From positions 489,522 through 553,521 of the forward strand of contig BSBG01000003.1 in the NCBI GenBank assembly GCA_030159235.1: a stretch of 64,000 nucleotides of DNA. The letters run 5' to 3'. Below the pieces are notes generated by a model that saw only the letters and a program-made list of their open reading frames with translations, did no database searches and was not told the origin of the DNA. This document shows, in pieces, positions 10,818-19,956 of the stretch (within the stretch, counting starts at the first letter, position 1; every line of letters begins with the position of its first letter). The stretch is from Bacillus safensis. GTDB taxonomy: Bacteria > Bacillota > Bacilli > Bacillales > Bacillaceae. The position numbers were made by a program, and so were the translations under genes.

Positions 10818-12149
10818 TTATTTGGTTGATGCGGCATATTGATTCGGTTCAATATATTTTGGCAGCATCTCTCCGTGTGCTTCAATGAGTTCATCACATA
10901 ATTTGATGGTGTCATCAATTGATAGTTCAGCGCTTGTGTGTGGATCAAGTAAAGCCGCTTGATAAATATGTTCTTTTTTTCTGCTGATTGCTGCTTCAAT
11001 TGTCATCAGCTGTGAGCTGATATTGCTTCGGTTGAGTCCAGCCAATTGTTCAGGGATCTCTCCGATATAGCATGGCATGATGCCACTACGATCTGCGACA
11101 CATGGTACTTCTACACAGGCTTTTTCAGGCAGGTTGTGAATGAGCCCTCCTGTGTTCAGAACATTTCCGCCAAATTTAAAAGGAATGTTCGTTTCGATCG
11201 CTTCAATGATACGAGAACCATATTCTTTAGAGCGATTATGTGTAATCTGTGTGTTCCCCACAAGGTCATGCTTCATTGTGTTCCAGTTGTTGATTTGTTC
11301 CTCGCAGCGCCTTGGGTATTCATCGAGCGGAATGTTAAATTGACCGATCAGTTCTGGATACCGTGATTTTATGAAATAAGGATGGTATTCGGCATTGTGC
11401 TCTGAAGATTCTGTGACATAGTAGCCGAATTTATCCATCAGCTCAAAACGAACCATATCATGATGCCGCGATTGCTGCTTTTCTTTTGCTCTTCTTTTGA
11501 TTTCTGGGTACAAGTCTTTTCCGCCTCGTTTTACCTCTAATAACCATGCCATATGGTTAATGCCGGCAATTTTTTCTTCAATGCCTTCATGATCCATTTC
11601 AAGTGATTCAAATAGATCCTTTGTACACACCTGTACGCTATGACAAAGACCTACCGTTTGAACCTGAGTATAGCGCAGCATCGCACCTGTCAGCGTGGCC
11701 ATTGGGTTCGTGTAATTTAACAATAGGGCATTTGGACAAACCTCTTCCATGTCCTTTGCAAAGTCAAGCATGACAGGAATCGTTCGAAGGGAGCGGAAGA
11801 TGCCGCCGATGCCAACCGTATCTGCAATCGTTTGCCTTAACCCGAATTTTTTAGGAATGTCAAAATCAATGACGGTGCTTGGCTGATAGCCTCCAACCTG
11901 GATGGCATTGATGACATATTTCGCATCCTGTAAAGCTTCTTTCCGGTTGTGATAGGACTGAATGGTCATATTCGCACCGTAGTTCTCTTTTAAATGCTGG
12001 AGCATCGTTTCAGATTCTTTCAGCCGGTTGTGGTCGATATCATATAGCGCGAATTCAAAGCCGGCAAGGGCTGGAACGAACAGACAATCTCCTAATATAT
12101 TTTTAGCAAATACGGTACTCCCTGCACCGATAAATGTAATTTTAGACAT
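10818..12149 (-). CDS. melA: alpha-galactosidase, GH4
   Basis: Cytoplasmic NAD- and metal-dependent glycosidase that splits melibiose- or raffinose-type alpha-galactosides. It has 443 residues. The N-terminal Rossmann motif is FIGAGSTVFA (about 6-15). Asn and Thr of NYTNPMA (145-151) contact sugar and metal. Cys169-His170 in GLCHSVQ give the CHSV signature of alpha-galactosidase members of GH4, in contrast to CDSP-type 6-phospho-glucosidases. Like B. subtilis MelA it is the last gene of the ABC importer operon, which delivers unphosphorylated sugar. A terminator follows 9 nt downstream. Confidence 0.9.
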   Translation of the reverse strand: MSKITFIGAGSTVFAKNILGDCLFVPALAGFEFALYDIDHNRLKESETMLQHLKENYGANMTIQSYHNRKEALQDAKYVINAIQVGGYQPSTVIDFDIPKKFGLRQTIADTVGIGGIFRSLRTIPVMLDFAKDMEEVCPNALLLNYTNPMATLTGAMLRYTQVQTVGLCHSVQVCTKDLFESLEMDHEGIEEKIAGINHMAWLLEVKRGGKDLYPEIKRRAKEKQQSRHHDMVRFELMDKFGYYVTESSEHNAEYHPYFIKSRYPELIGQFNIPLDEYPRRCEEQINNWNTMKHDLVGNTQITHNRSKEYGSRIIEAIETNIPFKFGGNVLNTGGLIHNLPEKACVEVPCVADRSGIMPCYIGEIPEQLAGLNRSNISSQLMTIEAAISRKKEHIYQAALLDPHTSAELSIDDTIKLCDELIEAHGEMLPKYIEPNQYAASTK

Positions 12150-12180
12150 AGACGATTCTCCTTTTTACATCCAGATTGGG

Positions 12181-13014
12181 CTATCCTTTGATAGAGCCCT
12201 GTGAAAGCCCTGCGATAAAATATTTTTGCAAAAGTAAAAACATCGTGACCATTGGCAGCATCGCCATGAGTGCAGCGGCACCAACGAGCTGGAGCTGATG
12301 CTGATTTTGACCAAAAAAATGGGATAAAGCGACCGTAAGTGTGTGCATCTCTTTATCCTGTAAAAAGAAGATGGCAAATTGATAGTCGTTCCAAATATAC
12401 ACGCAGGCGATGATTAAAACAGAAGCGGTAATCGGCTTTAACAACGGAAAAACGACAGTGAAAAAAACTCTCAGCGTCCCCGCTCCATCAATACGGGCAG
12501 CTTCTTCAAGCTCCTTTGGAATGGTCGACCGGATAAAGCCTGCGTATAAGAAAATCGTCAGCGGCAAAAAGGCCGCCACATTGTTTAAAATAGCAATTTG
12601 ATACGTGTTCATCATCCCAATTTGGACGACCATTTTATAGAGCGGGACAAGGGCTGTGAGCGGTGGAATGACCATAATGGCAATGAATAAAACATAGATT
12701 GCTTGATTCAGCTTTGTCACCCTTCTTGCGAGCGGATAGGCTGCAAGAGACCCCAAAATAATGAGTAATACAGCAGAGCTAAACGTAATGATGACTGTAT
12801 TCAAAAAGGACTGGCCAAGCTGAGCCTCTGTCCATGCAATGCGGAAGTTTTCAATATGCATCTCTTTCGGAAACAGCCATTTTGAACTAAAATCTCCCAT
12901 CCCTTTTAATGAAGTCGTTACCAAAATATAAAATGGCATGAGGTGAAGCAATGTAATCAAAAGGGTGATCAAGGTGTACCATCTCTTCTTGCGTTTAAAG
13001 GCGTTATCCATCAC
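12181..13014 (-). CDS. melC: alpha-galactoside ABC transporter permease (AmyC/MelC)
   Basis: Inner permease subunit of a carbohydrate uptake ABC importer (CUT1), 277 aa with six predicted membrane helices. The EAA loop, [20 protein letters not shown] (about 190-209), contacts the ATPase. The start overlaps the stop of melD by 4 nt (ATGA), so the two are translationally coupled. There is no ATP-binding subunit gene in the operon. As in B. subtilis, a shared MsmX-type ATPase encoded elsewhere is expected to energise transport. Confidence 0.9.
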   Translation of the reverse strand: MMDNAFKRKKRWYTLITLLITLLHLMPFYILVTTSLKGMGDFSSKWLFPKEMHIENFRIAWTEAQLGQSFLNTVIITFSSAVLLIILGSLAAYPLARRVTKLNQAIYVLFIAIMVIPPLTALVPLYKMVVQIGMMNTYQIAILNNVAAFLPLTIFLYAGFIRSTIPKELEEAARIDGAGTLRVFFTVVFPLLKPITASVLIIACVYIWNDYQFAIFFLQDKEMHTLTVALSHFFGQNQHQLQLVGAAALMAMLPMVTMFLLLQKYFIAGLSQGSIKG

Positions 13015-13952
13015 ACCTCGGTCTCCTTTCGTTTGAAATAAATCAGCGCTGCCACACTAATAACAAGGATAATGACCGCCATGAAGACCCCTTGCGTTGC
13101 TGCATAGCCTGCATCCTGGCGTTTGAAATACAGATCATACATAAAGGTCGACATCGATTGCGAGGAATCTCCAGGTCCGCCGCCCGTGAGTGCCACAATA
13201 ACATCAAAGAGTTTGAGTCCGCCAATGACATTCAGCACAACATTAATGGTGATCGACGGCATAAGCAGTGGCAGTGTGATCCGTCTGAATTGCTGAAGGC
13301 TTGATGCGCCGTCTAATTGTGCTGCTTCATAATAATCCTTAGGAATACTTTGAAGTCCTGCTAAATAAATGATCATCGCAATTCCGACGAATTGATATGT
13401 GTTGACAAACACAATGATCCATGTGTTCAATTGCGGATTGCCAAGCGCATTCATTTGATCAAATCCAAAAAGCATCACCACATCATTTAAGGCACCGCCT
13501 TGGTAAGCAAACACAAAATACCAAATATAGCCCATGGCAATCGGACTGATCATGACAGGTAAATAGATGATGGTTCTTGTGAGCGCACGCATCTTTAAGC
13601 TTTGATTTAACAAGAGAGCATATCCAAGTCCGATCAAATTTTGTAAGATCGTGCTCCCGATTCCGTAGAGAAGCGTGTTTTTGACAACAAGCCATGTCGC
13701 TTGATCCTGAACCAGCCGTTTATATTGATTAAGGCCAATCCACTCATATGTTTGTGAGAACCCGTTCCAATTCGTAAAAGAAAGCTGAATGCCGTTCAAA
13801 AAGGGATAAATGATAAAGGTACTGACCACGAGAACAGCTGGCATGTACATCCACCAAAGTGAAGAATTCTGGCTTTTTTGTCTCTTCTGTTTTGGTAAAG
13901 CGGTGAATGCGGCTGGCTGTTTTGCTTTTGTGATGTCGCTCATCGGCTTCAC
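13011..13952 (-). CDS. melD: alpha-galactoside ABC transporter permease (AmyD/MelD)
   Basis: Partner permease of MelC, 313 aa. A polar N-terminal extension of about 30 residues precedes six membrane helices. The EAA motif is [20 protein letters not shown] (about 217-236). This is the MalF-like member of the CUT1 pair. It lies 21 nt downstream of melE and overlaps melC. In the family the two permeases form the heterodimeric channel receiving sugar from the lipoprotein. Confidence 0.9.
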   Translation of the reverse strand: MKPMSDITKAKQPAAFTALPKQKRQKSQNSSLWWMYMPAVLVVSTFIIYPFLNGIQLSFTNWNGFSQTYEWIGLNQYKRLVQDQATWLVVKNTLLYGIGSTILQNLIGLGYALLLNQSLKMRALTRTIIYLPVMISPIAMGYIWYFVFAYQGGALNDVVMLFGFDQMNALGNPQLNTWIIVFVNTYQFVGIAMIIYLAGLQSIPKDYYEAAQLDGASSLQQFRRITLPLLMPSITINVVLNVIGGLKLFDVIVALTGGGPGDSSQSMSTFMYDLYFKRQDAGYAATQGVFMAVIILVISVAALIYFKRKETEV

Positions 13953-13972
13953 TCCTGTTTCAGCTCAGTCGG

Positions 13973-15229
13973 CTATTGTTTTTTCAGCCGTTTATATTCC
14001 TCTTCCATTTTCTTTGATAACTGTTCTGGTGTGATGGAGCCTGCTAATAGTTCTTGCCCTGTTGTTGCCATAACCGCCCACATTCCGCTTGGTAAGTATT
14101 TTCGATCGAAATACGGTTCTATCTTTATCTTTTCGTATTGATCGTAAAACGTAGAGTAATAGTTTTTCGCTTTTACTTGCTTTAGAGCTGTTTCAGAGGA
14201 TGTGCCCTCGGCAATTTTTTTCACGTTTTCAGACTTTGCTAAAAAGTCGATGAATTGTTTTGCTTCTTTTAGATGCTTTGAGTCTTTCCAAGCGGCGACT
14301 GTGAAGCGTTCTCCGCCAATCCAGCTTTGCTCATCTCCTTCGTGAATAGATGGAACAGGCATTGTCCCTACTTTGATCGATTGATTGAGCTCTGTCGCCT
14401 CAGGTCCTAGAGATCCTCCCACAAAGGTGAAAGCGATTTTGTTTTGCGCCATCAGTTCCGGTGCTTGGGATAGTTTCGCTGTGAGCACATCTTTGTTTAA
14501 AAGGTCTTGATCCTTCAGATCTTTCATGAAATGTGCAAGCGGTGTATAGAGAGACCAATCAAATGATCCGTTTTCAAGTTTATTTCCGTATCGATGCTTT
14601 TGATCGGTGATTAATAAAGGCGTTGCCAGTTCATCAAAGACTTGGGCGATATTTGAGTTATCTCCTCCTGGTATCCAGAGCGGTACAACATCTCCCTTGC
14701 TCTTTTCTTTCACTGTCAGCAAAGCAGATTTTAGTTCATCAAGTGTTTTAGGGACTGCAATGTCATATTCCTTTAATAGATTGGCATTAAAGCTAAGCCC
14801 GTCTTTTGCTTGATTCAGCGGATAAGCGTACACTTTGCCATCTTGATCTTTTAAAATTTGGTCAAGTGAAGGATCAAGCTGTTTGACCCAATCCATCTCT
14901 TTTAAATCAGCTACATACTCGCTATAGCGGAGTTTGGCCCAGCCATGTGTGTCAAACAGATCCGGCATATCGTTTGCCCCCATTTTCACCCGGATCATAT
15001 CTTCATAGCTATTGCCTGGGAAATTGGCATCAATTCGAATCTGTGGATGCTCCTTTTCAAACTCACGAATCACTTCTTCAAACGCTTTTCTTTCTCCGCT
15101 GTTGCTCATCGTTGAAAATAGCGTCAAGGTGACCTTTCCATTTGCTTCAGAAGTGCCGTTATTGCCGCAAGCAGACAAGATCATAGTTAAGACAAAGACC
15201 GCGGTCAGCAGCATGATTTTTTTATTCAT
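13973..15229 (-). CDS. melE: alpha-galactoside-binding lipoprotein
   Basis: Extracytoplasmic solute-binding component (SBP type 1), 418 aa. The lipoprotein signal peptide has lipobox LSAC with Cys21 as the acylation site. The mature part begins GNNGTSEANGKVTLTLFST and has the usual long two-lobe fold, with QDGKVYAYPLNQ near the hinge. It is first in the melE-D-C-A operon, preceded by GGAGG. It delivers melibiose, raffinose or related galactosides to MelDC. Specificity is inferred from the GH4 alpha-galactosidase and repressor context and from the order known in B. subtilis (msmE). Confidence 0.9.
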   Translation of the reverse strand: MNKKIMLLTAVFVLTMILSACGNNGTSEANGKVTLTLFSTMSNSGERKAFEEVIREFEKEHPQIRIDANFPGNSYEDMIRVKMGANDMPDLFDTHGWAKLRYSEYVADLKEMDWVKQLDPSLDQILKDQDGKVYAYPLNQAKDGLSFNANLLKEYDIAVPKTLDELKSALLTVKEKSKGDVVPLWIPGGDNSNIAQVFDELATPLLITDQKHRYGNKLENGSFDWSLYTPLAHFMKDLKDQDLLNKDVLTAKLSQAPELMAQNKIAFTFVGGSLGPEATELNQSIKVGTMPVPSIHEGDEQSWIGGERFTVAAWKDSKHLKEAKQFIDFLAKSENVKKIAEGTSSETALKQVKAKNYYSTFYDQYEKIKIEPYFDRKYLPSGMWAVMATTGQELLAGSITPEQLSKKMEEEYKRLKKQ

Positions 15230-15371
15230 GGTTTCCTCCTTTTAATCACTGAAAATTCAGACGATAATTGGTAGAATTCATGCAGTTGCGGAAACAAAAG
15301 AAGTCCATTATACTGGAATTCTATCTTTTCAAAGGGACAAGAGAGCATACCGGCAGGCTGCCTTGTATTCC

Positions 15372-15391
15372 GCATGATCTGGCCATCATGC
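15372..15391. repeat. short inverted repeat between melR and melE
   Basis: GCATGAT and ATCATGC are separated by CTGGCC. It lies in the 217-bp gap before melE and could be an operator or a weak hairpin. No T-run follows, so a terminator is less likely. A TATAAT hexamer on the minus strand lies about 50 nt further downstream, at about 15311-15316. Confidence 0.35.
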
Positions 15392-15446
15392 GAAGCCGCT
15401 TGCTTTCTGCTTTTTTTGTCTCTTTCTTGTGTGCTGAAATGATGAT

Positions 15447-16487
15447 TCACCCCCTTTCATGGATGAGACATGTACTGCCTCGTTCGATGAGTTTTGTTGG
15501 TACGACGACTTTTAGAGGGAGTTTTCTTCCGTTTATTCGCTCAAGCAAAAGCTTCAGACCGACTTCCCCCATTTCTTCTGTATATACTTTGACGGTTGTG
15601 AGCGGCGGGCTTGAAAATGAAGCGGCTTCAATGTCATTAAACCCAACAATAGATACATCCGAAGGCACGCGTAGACCGGCTTCATGTAGAGCGCGCATTG
15701 CGCCGATTGCCATAGAGTCACTTCCAATGAAAAAGGCTTGTGGCAGTTTTCCTTTTTGGATGGCTTGCTGCATAAGCGTATAGCCTTCCTGCATGGAGTA
15801 TTCACCAATGTGGATGTCATCCATATGAAGAGCTCCCGCCTCCTGCATTCTTTTCATAAACGTCGTTTGTCTTTCATCCTCAATCACAGCATTCCCTTCG
15901 AAATAATGCTCCCGCTCTTTCCCTCCAATATAGCCAAGGTGTGTGTAGCCGAGAGATTGCAGATGACGAATGGCACGATCTGCCGCTTTGACAAAATCAA
16001 CATGTACACAATCATACAAATCTTCATCCGCATAATGATTGATAAAAACAATGTGTTCCATTCGGTTTGTCATTTTTTCAACCGTATCGGGGCTGATTCG
16101 TCCAATCACGATCAAACCGTCAATATCCTTTAGCATCGCCCCTTTATCCATGCTTCTCAGGCGAAAGGTATGGAGAGTAGTCAAGCCTTGTTTGGCATAT
16201 TCTTTTTCAATTCCTTTTCGAATCGATGAAAAAAAGGGATCATTTAGTTCTTCGTCAATGGATTGAGCGACAACGATACCGATGACTGGGGATGCAGATG
16301 GGCTTTTTTCTTCTGCTGAATCAGCTTTTCTTGCTCTCACTGGGGTATAGTTTAACCTCTTAGCAATGTCGAGGATGTTTTGTCTCGTTGCATGTGAAAC
16401 GGCAAGTGTTTGATCGCCATTTAACACACGGGAAACAGTGGAAACGGATACTTTTGCATCATGAGCAATATCTTTAAGTGTGGTCAT
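15447..16487 (-). CDS. melR: LacI-family repressor of the mel operon
   Basis: Transcriptional repressor, 346 aa from the ATG at 16487. That start is chosen because AGGAG sits 7 nt upstream; an in-frame start at 16502 would add MRSLP. The N-terminal LacI helix-turn-helix is MTTLKDIAHDAKVSVSTVSR, with the hinge helix LNYTPV. A periplasmic-binding-like sugar domain follows (IGIVVAQS, DGLIVIG, SVDV-type loops, GFNDIEAASF). It is the counterpart of B. subtilis MelR/MsmR, encoded directly upstream of melEDCA in the same orientation. It should respond to alpha-galactosides. A CcpA-type site lies in its promoter region. Confidence 0.88.
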   Translation of the reverse strand: MTTLKDIAHDAKVSVSTVSRVLNGDQTLAVSHATRQNILDIAKRLNYTPVRARKADSAEEKSPSASPVIGIVVAQSIDEELNDPFFSSIRKGIEKEYAKQGLTTLHTFRLRSMDKGAMLKDIDGLIVIGRISPDTVEKMTNRMEHIVFINHYADEDLYDCVHVDFVKAADRAIRHLQSLGYTHLGYIGGKEREHYFEGNAVIEDERQTTFMKRMQEAGALHMDDIHIGEYSMQEGYTLMQQAIQKGKLPQAFFIGSDSMAIGAMRALHEAGLRVPSDVSIVGFNDIEAASFSSPPLTTVKVYTEEMGEVGLKLLLERINGRKLPLKVVVPTKLIERGSTCLIHERG

Positions 16488-16551
16488 AGGCAAACTCCTC
16501 ATGGCTTTTTGACTAAATATTTACTAAAGATATTTGAAGGATAACACATAA

Positions 16552-16565
16552 ATAAAGCGCTTTCA
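16552..16565. promoter_or_regulatory. cre (CcpA) site upstream of melR
   Basis: ATAAAGCGCTTTCA (minus strand TGAAAGCGCTTTAT) fits the catabolite-responsive consensus TGNAANCGNTNNCA almost perfectly. It overlaps a possible -35 TTGAAA with a -10 TATCCT 17 nt downstream. It would impose glucose repression on the mel locus. Confidence 0.75.
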
Positions 16566-16569
16566 ATTG

Positions 16570-16858
16570 TGGATTTGTGATTTTTATTTTGTTTTTGGGT
16601 GTGTTTTGGTGAGTGAGGATGGTTTTTAGTAAAGTTGCGTAAAAAATGTTTCATCTTATTTTTTACTGAGGTGATTTCATTGTTTCACAAGTGAAGTTGA
16701 AATAAGTTCTGATATAGTGGAGACCCATGCCTATTCGGAGCAATGTATGATTCAACAACGTCTTGGAAATCATGCTGCTTGTCTCTATCTTACGATGATC
16801 CACATAGGAAACCTTTCCCCCTTTTGTTGGCTTTTTCTCGGTTTGAAGATCAATAAAT
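16570..16858. other. intergenic region with no recognised gene
   Basis: This is an AT-rich stretch between the melR promoter and the 16861 terminator. A 74-codon minus-strand frame crosses it but has no recognisable domain and no convincing RBS. I see no terminal inverted repeats of an insertion sequence. Confidence 0.4.
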
Positions 16859-16860
16859 GA

Positions 16861-16899
16861 AAAAAACCTTGAATGGTATAAAGCCAATCAAGGTTTTTT
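16861..16899. terminator. terminator after the 16925 gene
   Basis: AAAAACCTTGA and TCAAGGTTTTT flank a 15-nt loop with A and T runs, functional in either direction. It lies directly downstream of the minus-strand gene at 16925. Confidence 0.85.
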
Positions 16900-16924
16900 C
16901 ACTTCTTATAATCTTTTGTTTTTT

Positions 16925-17368
16925 CTATACGTGACGTTTTAAACTAAAACCAAAATCTAAATAGTTTTCATATGAAATACAAATACACCAATCACCTTCT
17001 AATGATATAAAGTAGTGGTGCTGTGGGATATCTAAAAAATAGACTAGTAACTCTTCTAAATGTTTTAATTCAAGCTGGTAGCCAAACTCTGTAAGGTTAT
17101 CCCCTATGTAAATTACTTGTAAGTTATTATCTAAATATTTTTCTTTTAATTCAGTTATAAATAGAAGCGCATCAGGAAGTAGCGATTCATTATTTGAGCT
17201 CTTACTATGATGTTTATTGGTTTGTAACCAATCTATTTTTGAACCAGCAAAATCAAATTTTTGTTCTATTACATCTAAATAAATTTCTGGATTTTTATGT
17301 ACTTTGACACTTTTAAGAAGGTCTTTTAATTCCAAATCCTTTATTAGATCTTCATCATAAGAATTCAA
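16925..17368 (-). CDS. hypothetical acidic protein, possible toxin-immunity protein
   Basis: A 147-residue protein without signal peptide or membrane segment. It is rich in Asp/Glu, and its C-terminal half (ELLVYFLDIPQHHYFIS, then DWCICISYENYLDFGF) has the beta-rich look of small immunity proteins. The start is TTG at 17368 with AGGGGG 8 nt upstream, and that RBS overlaps the stop codon of a decayed ORF just upstream. This coupled position, plus a second toxin-like fragment at 19.7 kb, suggests it once protected against a polymorphic toxin. That is an inference from layout; I do not recognise the family. It has a good terminator. Confidence 0.6.
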   Translation of the reverse strand: MNSYDEDLIKDLELKDLLKSVKVHKNPEIYLDVIEQKFDFAGSKIDWLQTNKHHSKSSNNESLLPDALLFITELKEKYLDNNLQVIYIGDNLTEFGYQLELKHLEELLVYFLDIPQHHYFISLEGDWCICISYENYLDFGFSLKRHV

Positions 17369-17373
17369 TAAAA

Positions 17374-17598
17374 TTACCCCCTTTTTGTGTTTTTTCCACT
17401 GTCTTTCTTGTCAAAATTCATAGGAATCGCTGTAATATTATTTGTTGCATTCATCATTTCAGCGTACAATGCCATTGTAGCTTGCTGCCCCGTCTCTTAG
17501 AAAGCATTTTCATTTTTTGACCGAATTCTATTAAATCTTTAACCGTTTTCTTCCGCATCCACGATCTTTTGCCCACAATCAATCTGTCCATCATATTC
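17374..17598 (-). pseudogene. decayed ORF, possibly toxin C-terminal remnant
   Basis: Two minus-strand frames carry plausible coding sequence that joins only with a frameshift near 17480-17490. The first gives KKTVKDLIEFGQKMKMLSK. The second gives MALYAEMMNATNNITAIPMN (from 17475) and DSGKNTKRG to the stop at 17374. There is no start region, because the fragment begins immediately after the stop of the GNAT gene. It ends 5 nt before the start codon of the immunity-like gene. It looks like the tail of a longer protein fused to unrelated sequence by a deletion or insertion. The family is not established. Confidence 0.45.
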
Positions 17599-17600
17599 GT

Positions 17601-18044
17601 TCAATCCCAATAATAAATATAGTGCTGAGTTGAAGAATCTATCATCATCCCCATTTTTTCATACAATTGTTGTGCTTTTGTATTAGAAGTCGCTGTTTCT
17701 AGACTGATAAATCGAGCTCCTTTATCGTTTGCAAATGAAAATGCTTTTTCCATCAATTGCTGACCTATTCCCTTTTGACGAGAATCTTGTATAACAAACA
17801 AATCATTTAAAATGAACGCATCTTTCATCGCAACAGATGAAAATGTTGGATACAATTGGACAAATCCTAAATATTGTTCATCTTCCTTTGCAACAAACAA
17901 AATAGACTCTTGTTTACGGTATCGTTCCGCTAGAAAATGATAAGCACCTTCTACATTGGAAAGCTGCTTGTAAAATTGGCGATATTGATCAAACAGAACT
18001 GCGACTTGCTTTAAATCATTTTCATTAGCTCTTTCTATATCCAC
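17601..18044 (-). CDS. GNAT-family N-acetyltransferase
   Basis: Acetyl-CoA-dependent acetyltransferase, 147 aa. The fold is complete: an N-terminal beta strand (DIERANENDLKQVA), FVAKEDEQYLGFVQLYP, then the acetyl-CoA pyrophosphate loop DSRQKGIGQQLM (motif A) and the C-terminal NTKAQQLYEKMGM. The start is taken as GTG at 18044, because AAAGGGG lies 8 nt upstream; an in-frame ATG at 18062 has no RBS. It is transcribed divergently from a MocR-type regulator 107 nt away, a common pairing in which the regulator controls its neighbour. The substrate is unknown, and may be an amine or amino acid analogue. Confidence 0.85.
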   Translation of the reverse strand: MDIERANENDLKQVAVLFDQYRQFYKQLSNVEGAYHFLAERYRKQESILFVAKEDEQYLGFVQLYPTFSSVAMKDAFILNDLFVIQDSRQKGIGQQLMEKAFSFANDKGARFISLETATSNTKAQQLYEKMGMMIDSSTQHYIYYWD

Positions 18045-18151
18045 TCTTCTATCCCCTTTCATATCAATTAGTAGTATAATAATCGATATTCTGACATGTG
18101 AAAATGTACAGATTTACACTTTATTAAATGTCAGAAGGGAGGAATAAAAAG

Positions 18152-19528
18152 ATGAAACATTATATTTTCCCTTTCAGTGCCAATCAACCAAAATATAAAC
18201 AAATTTATGAGCAATTTAAGAAATTAATCGAGGAGGGAAAGGTAAAAGCAGGAGAAAATCTTCCTTCCATTCGTTCACTAGCAAATGACTTAGGTGTTAG
18301 TCGTCATACAACACTGCAAGCATATGATCAATTATTAGCTGAAGGATACATCCAAGCCAATGTGCGTAAAGGCTATACTGTGAATAAATTCGAACCAATA
18401 TTTCTTCACACCCCTATTCCAGAAGTACCTAGAACTAAACCAACACAATCGATCGATTTCATTGATTTCAAAGTAAGTGCTGTTGATGAGGAACAATTCC
18501 CTTTAAAAGTTTGGCGGCAAATTTCCAACAAAGTGCTGCAGCAATCAATTAGCTTTCAATATGGATATCCTTTTGGAGAGCCGGTTTTTAAACAAGAACT
18601 GGCTGATTACTTATTCCAAGCTAGAGGTATGATCATTAACCCTCAAAACATAATTGTTGGAAGTAACACACAGCAACTGCTATTGTGTTTAGGATTTCTA
18701 TTAAAAGAAAGTTTTTCTAGTATGATTGTTGAAAACCCTGGTTATAGCGGTGTACGGGAGGTCTGTCATTTACATGGATTTGAGATTGAAAGTATTCCTG
18801 CATCCAAACAGGGTGTATTATTGGACTCACTCGTAAATAAAAGCGGGAAATTATTGTACATAACACCTTCACATCAATATCCTACTGGTACTGCACTATC
18901 GATTCAACAAAGACTTGAATTGATTCAATGGGTACGATCAAATAACGGTTTCATATTAGAGGATGATTACGATGGAGAATTTCGATATGGCCAAAAACCC
19001 TTTCCTGCTCTAGCTTCTTTAGATGCTGAATATGTCATTTATTTTGGTACGTTTTCAAAAGCATTTCTACCATCTATACGATTAGCATATATGGTTTTAC
19101 CTGATTCATTAATCAATATCTATATGAGTAAATTTCAACACTTCGAACATAATGCTTCTTTATTACATCAATTGACCATGACTGAATTTATGAAAAACGG
19201 GGAATGGACAAAGCATATTAAACGTATGCGCAATACTTATAAAAGGAAAATGAACTTAATGGTTCAACAAGTTCAACATTTATTTGGAAAGCAAATTGAG
19301 ATCATTGGTGACAATGCAGGGTTATATATCATGTTACGTATACACACTCCTTATACCGAAAATGAATTAGTTGAAAAAGCCCTTCAACTGCATGTGAAGG
19401 TTTATCCAACAAGCCATTTATTTATCGAAAATCCGCCTGTACAACCTCACATACTGCTCGGTTTCGCAAACCTTTCTCTTGAACAAATCGAAAGAGGTAT
19501 TTGTTTATTAAAAGAAGCATGGGAATAA
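18152..19528 (+). CDS. MocR/PdxR-family regulator (GntR HTH + aminotransferase fold)
   Basis: PLP-binding transcription factor, 458 aa from the ATG at 18152 (GGGAGG about 9 nt upstream). An in-frame ATG at 18128 lacks support. The N-terminal winged helix of the GntR type includes YKQIYEQFKKLIEEGKVKAG and NLPSIRSLANDLGVSR. A linker leads into a fold-type I aminotransferase-like domain with VEDDYDGEFRY-type features (seen as LEDDYDGEFRY) and the PLP lysine in GTFSKAFLPSIR. Family members sense PLP or amino acids and control nearby genes. The divergent GNAT gene is the obvious candidate target. It sits in the AT-rich accessory region. Confidence 0.9.
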   Translation: MKHYIFPFSANQPKYKQIYEQFKKLIEEGKVKAGENLPSIRSLANDLGVSRHTTLQAYDQLLAEGYIQANVRKGYTVNKFEPIFLHTPIPEVPRTKPTQSIDFIDFKVSAVDEEQFPLKVWRQISNKVLQQSISFQYGYPFGEPVFKQELADYLFQARGMIINPQNIIVGSNTQQLLLCLGFLLKESFSSMIVENPGYSGVREVCHLHGFEIESIPASKQGVLLDSLVNKSGKLLYITPSHQYPTGTALSIQQRLELIQWVRSNNGFILEDDYDGEFRYGQKPFPALASLDAEYVIYFGTFSKAFLPSIRLAYMVLPDSLINIYMSKFQHFEHNASLLHQLTMTEFMKNGEWTKHIKRMRNTYKRKMNLMVQQVQHLFGKQIEIIGDNAGLYIMLRIHTPYTENELVEKALQLHVKVYPTSHLFIENPPVQPHILLGFANLSLEQIERGICLLKEAWE

Positions 19529-19681
19529 GATTGGTGGTTCATTGTTGATTTTGTTTGAACCTTGGAGTGTGAACTTTGTGAATCTACCTTTTATCAAAAT
19601 ACCACTTCACCTTTCTGCTTTACCACTATTTGTGATACGGCTCACCGTAATGTATCGAATATGAGTTCTAACAAGCATTGA

Positions 19682-19927
19682 TTATGGACAATAATTGTTG
19701 CCATTATCAATGATATGCCCTTTTTGAAGAGCCTCTTTTTCTAAAACTTTATTTTTTATTTCAGGCAGGTATTGAGCATTTCTTTTCCCTGTCTCACTAA
19801 AACGTTTGGCTTCTTCAGCAGTTCTGGCCTTTAAATGTTTATTATCATGATGAGCATATACTGCATTATTTATCTTAGCTCTAAAATCTTTTCTACCATT
19901 TAAAATAGCACACCTAAAAATTATCAA
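19682..19927 (-). pseudogene. toxin C-terminal-like fragment
   Basis: An 81-codon frame, hydrophilic after about residue 10 (DNKHLKARTAEEAKRF, NAQYLPEIKNKVLEKEALQK, then DNGNNYCP). From memory, the x-x-YLP-x-I-x-N-x-x-LE-x-x-AL-x-x-G-x-x-I-x-x-GN pattern recurs in C-terminal domains of secreted polymorphic toxins. The usual following catalytic part is missing, and the frame stops right after the GNNY segment. The start is not convincing and lacks an RBS. I read it as a truncated, non-functional remnant. A database profile search is needed to settle the family. Confidence 0.4.
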
Positions 19928-19956
19928 GACCTAAATTGAAAAAAAGTTAAATAAAT

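Noticed and set aside
15268..15783. 171-codon plus-strand frame opposite melR
   Set aside because: Overlaps the end of a well-supported LacI repressor on the other strand; composition and lack of RBS indicate a shadow.
16663..16887. 74-codon minus-strand frame as a possible gene or transposase remnant
   Set aside because: No recognised motif, no RBS, and it runs across the 16861 terminator; kept only as unexplained intergenic sequence.
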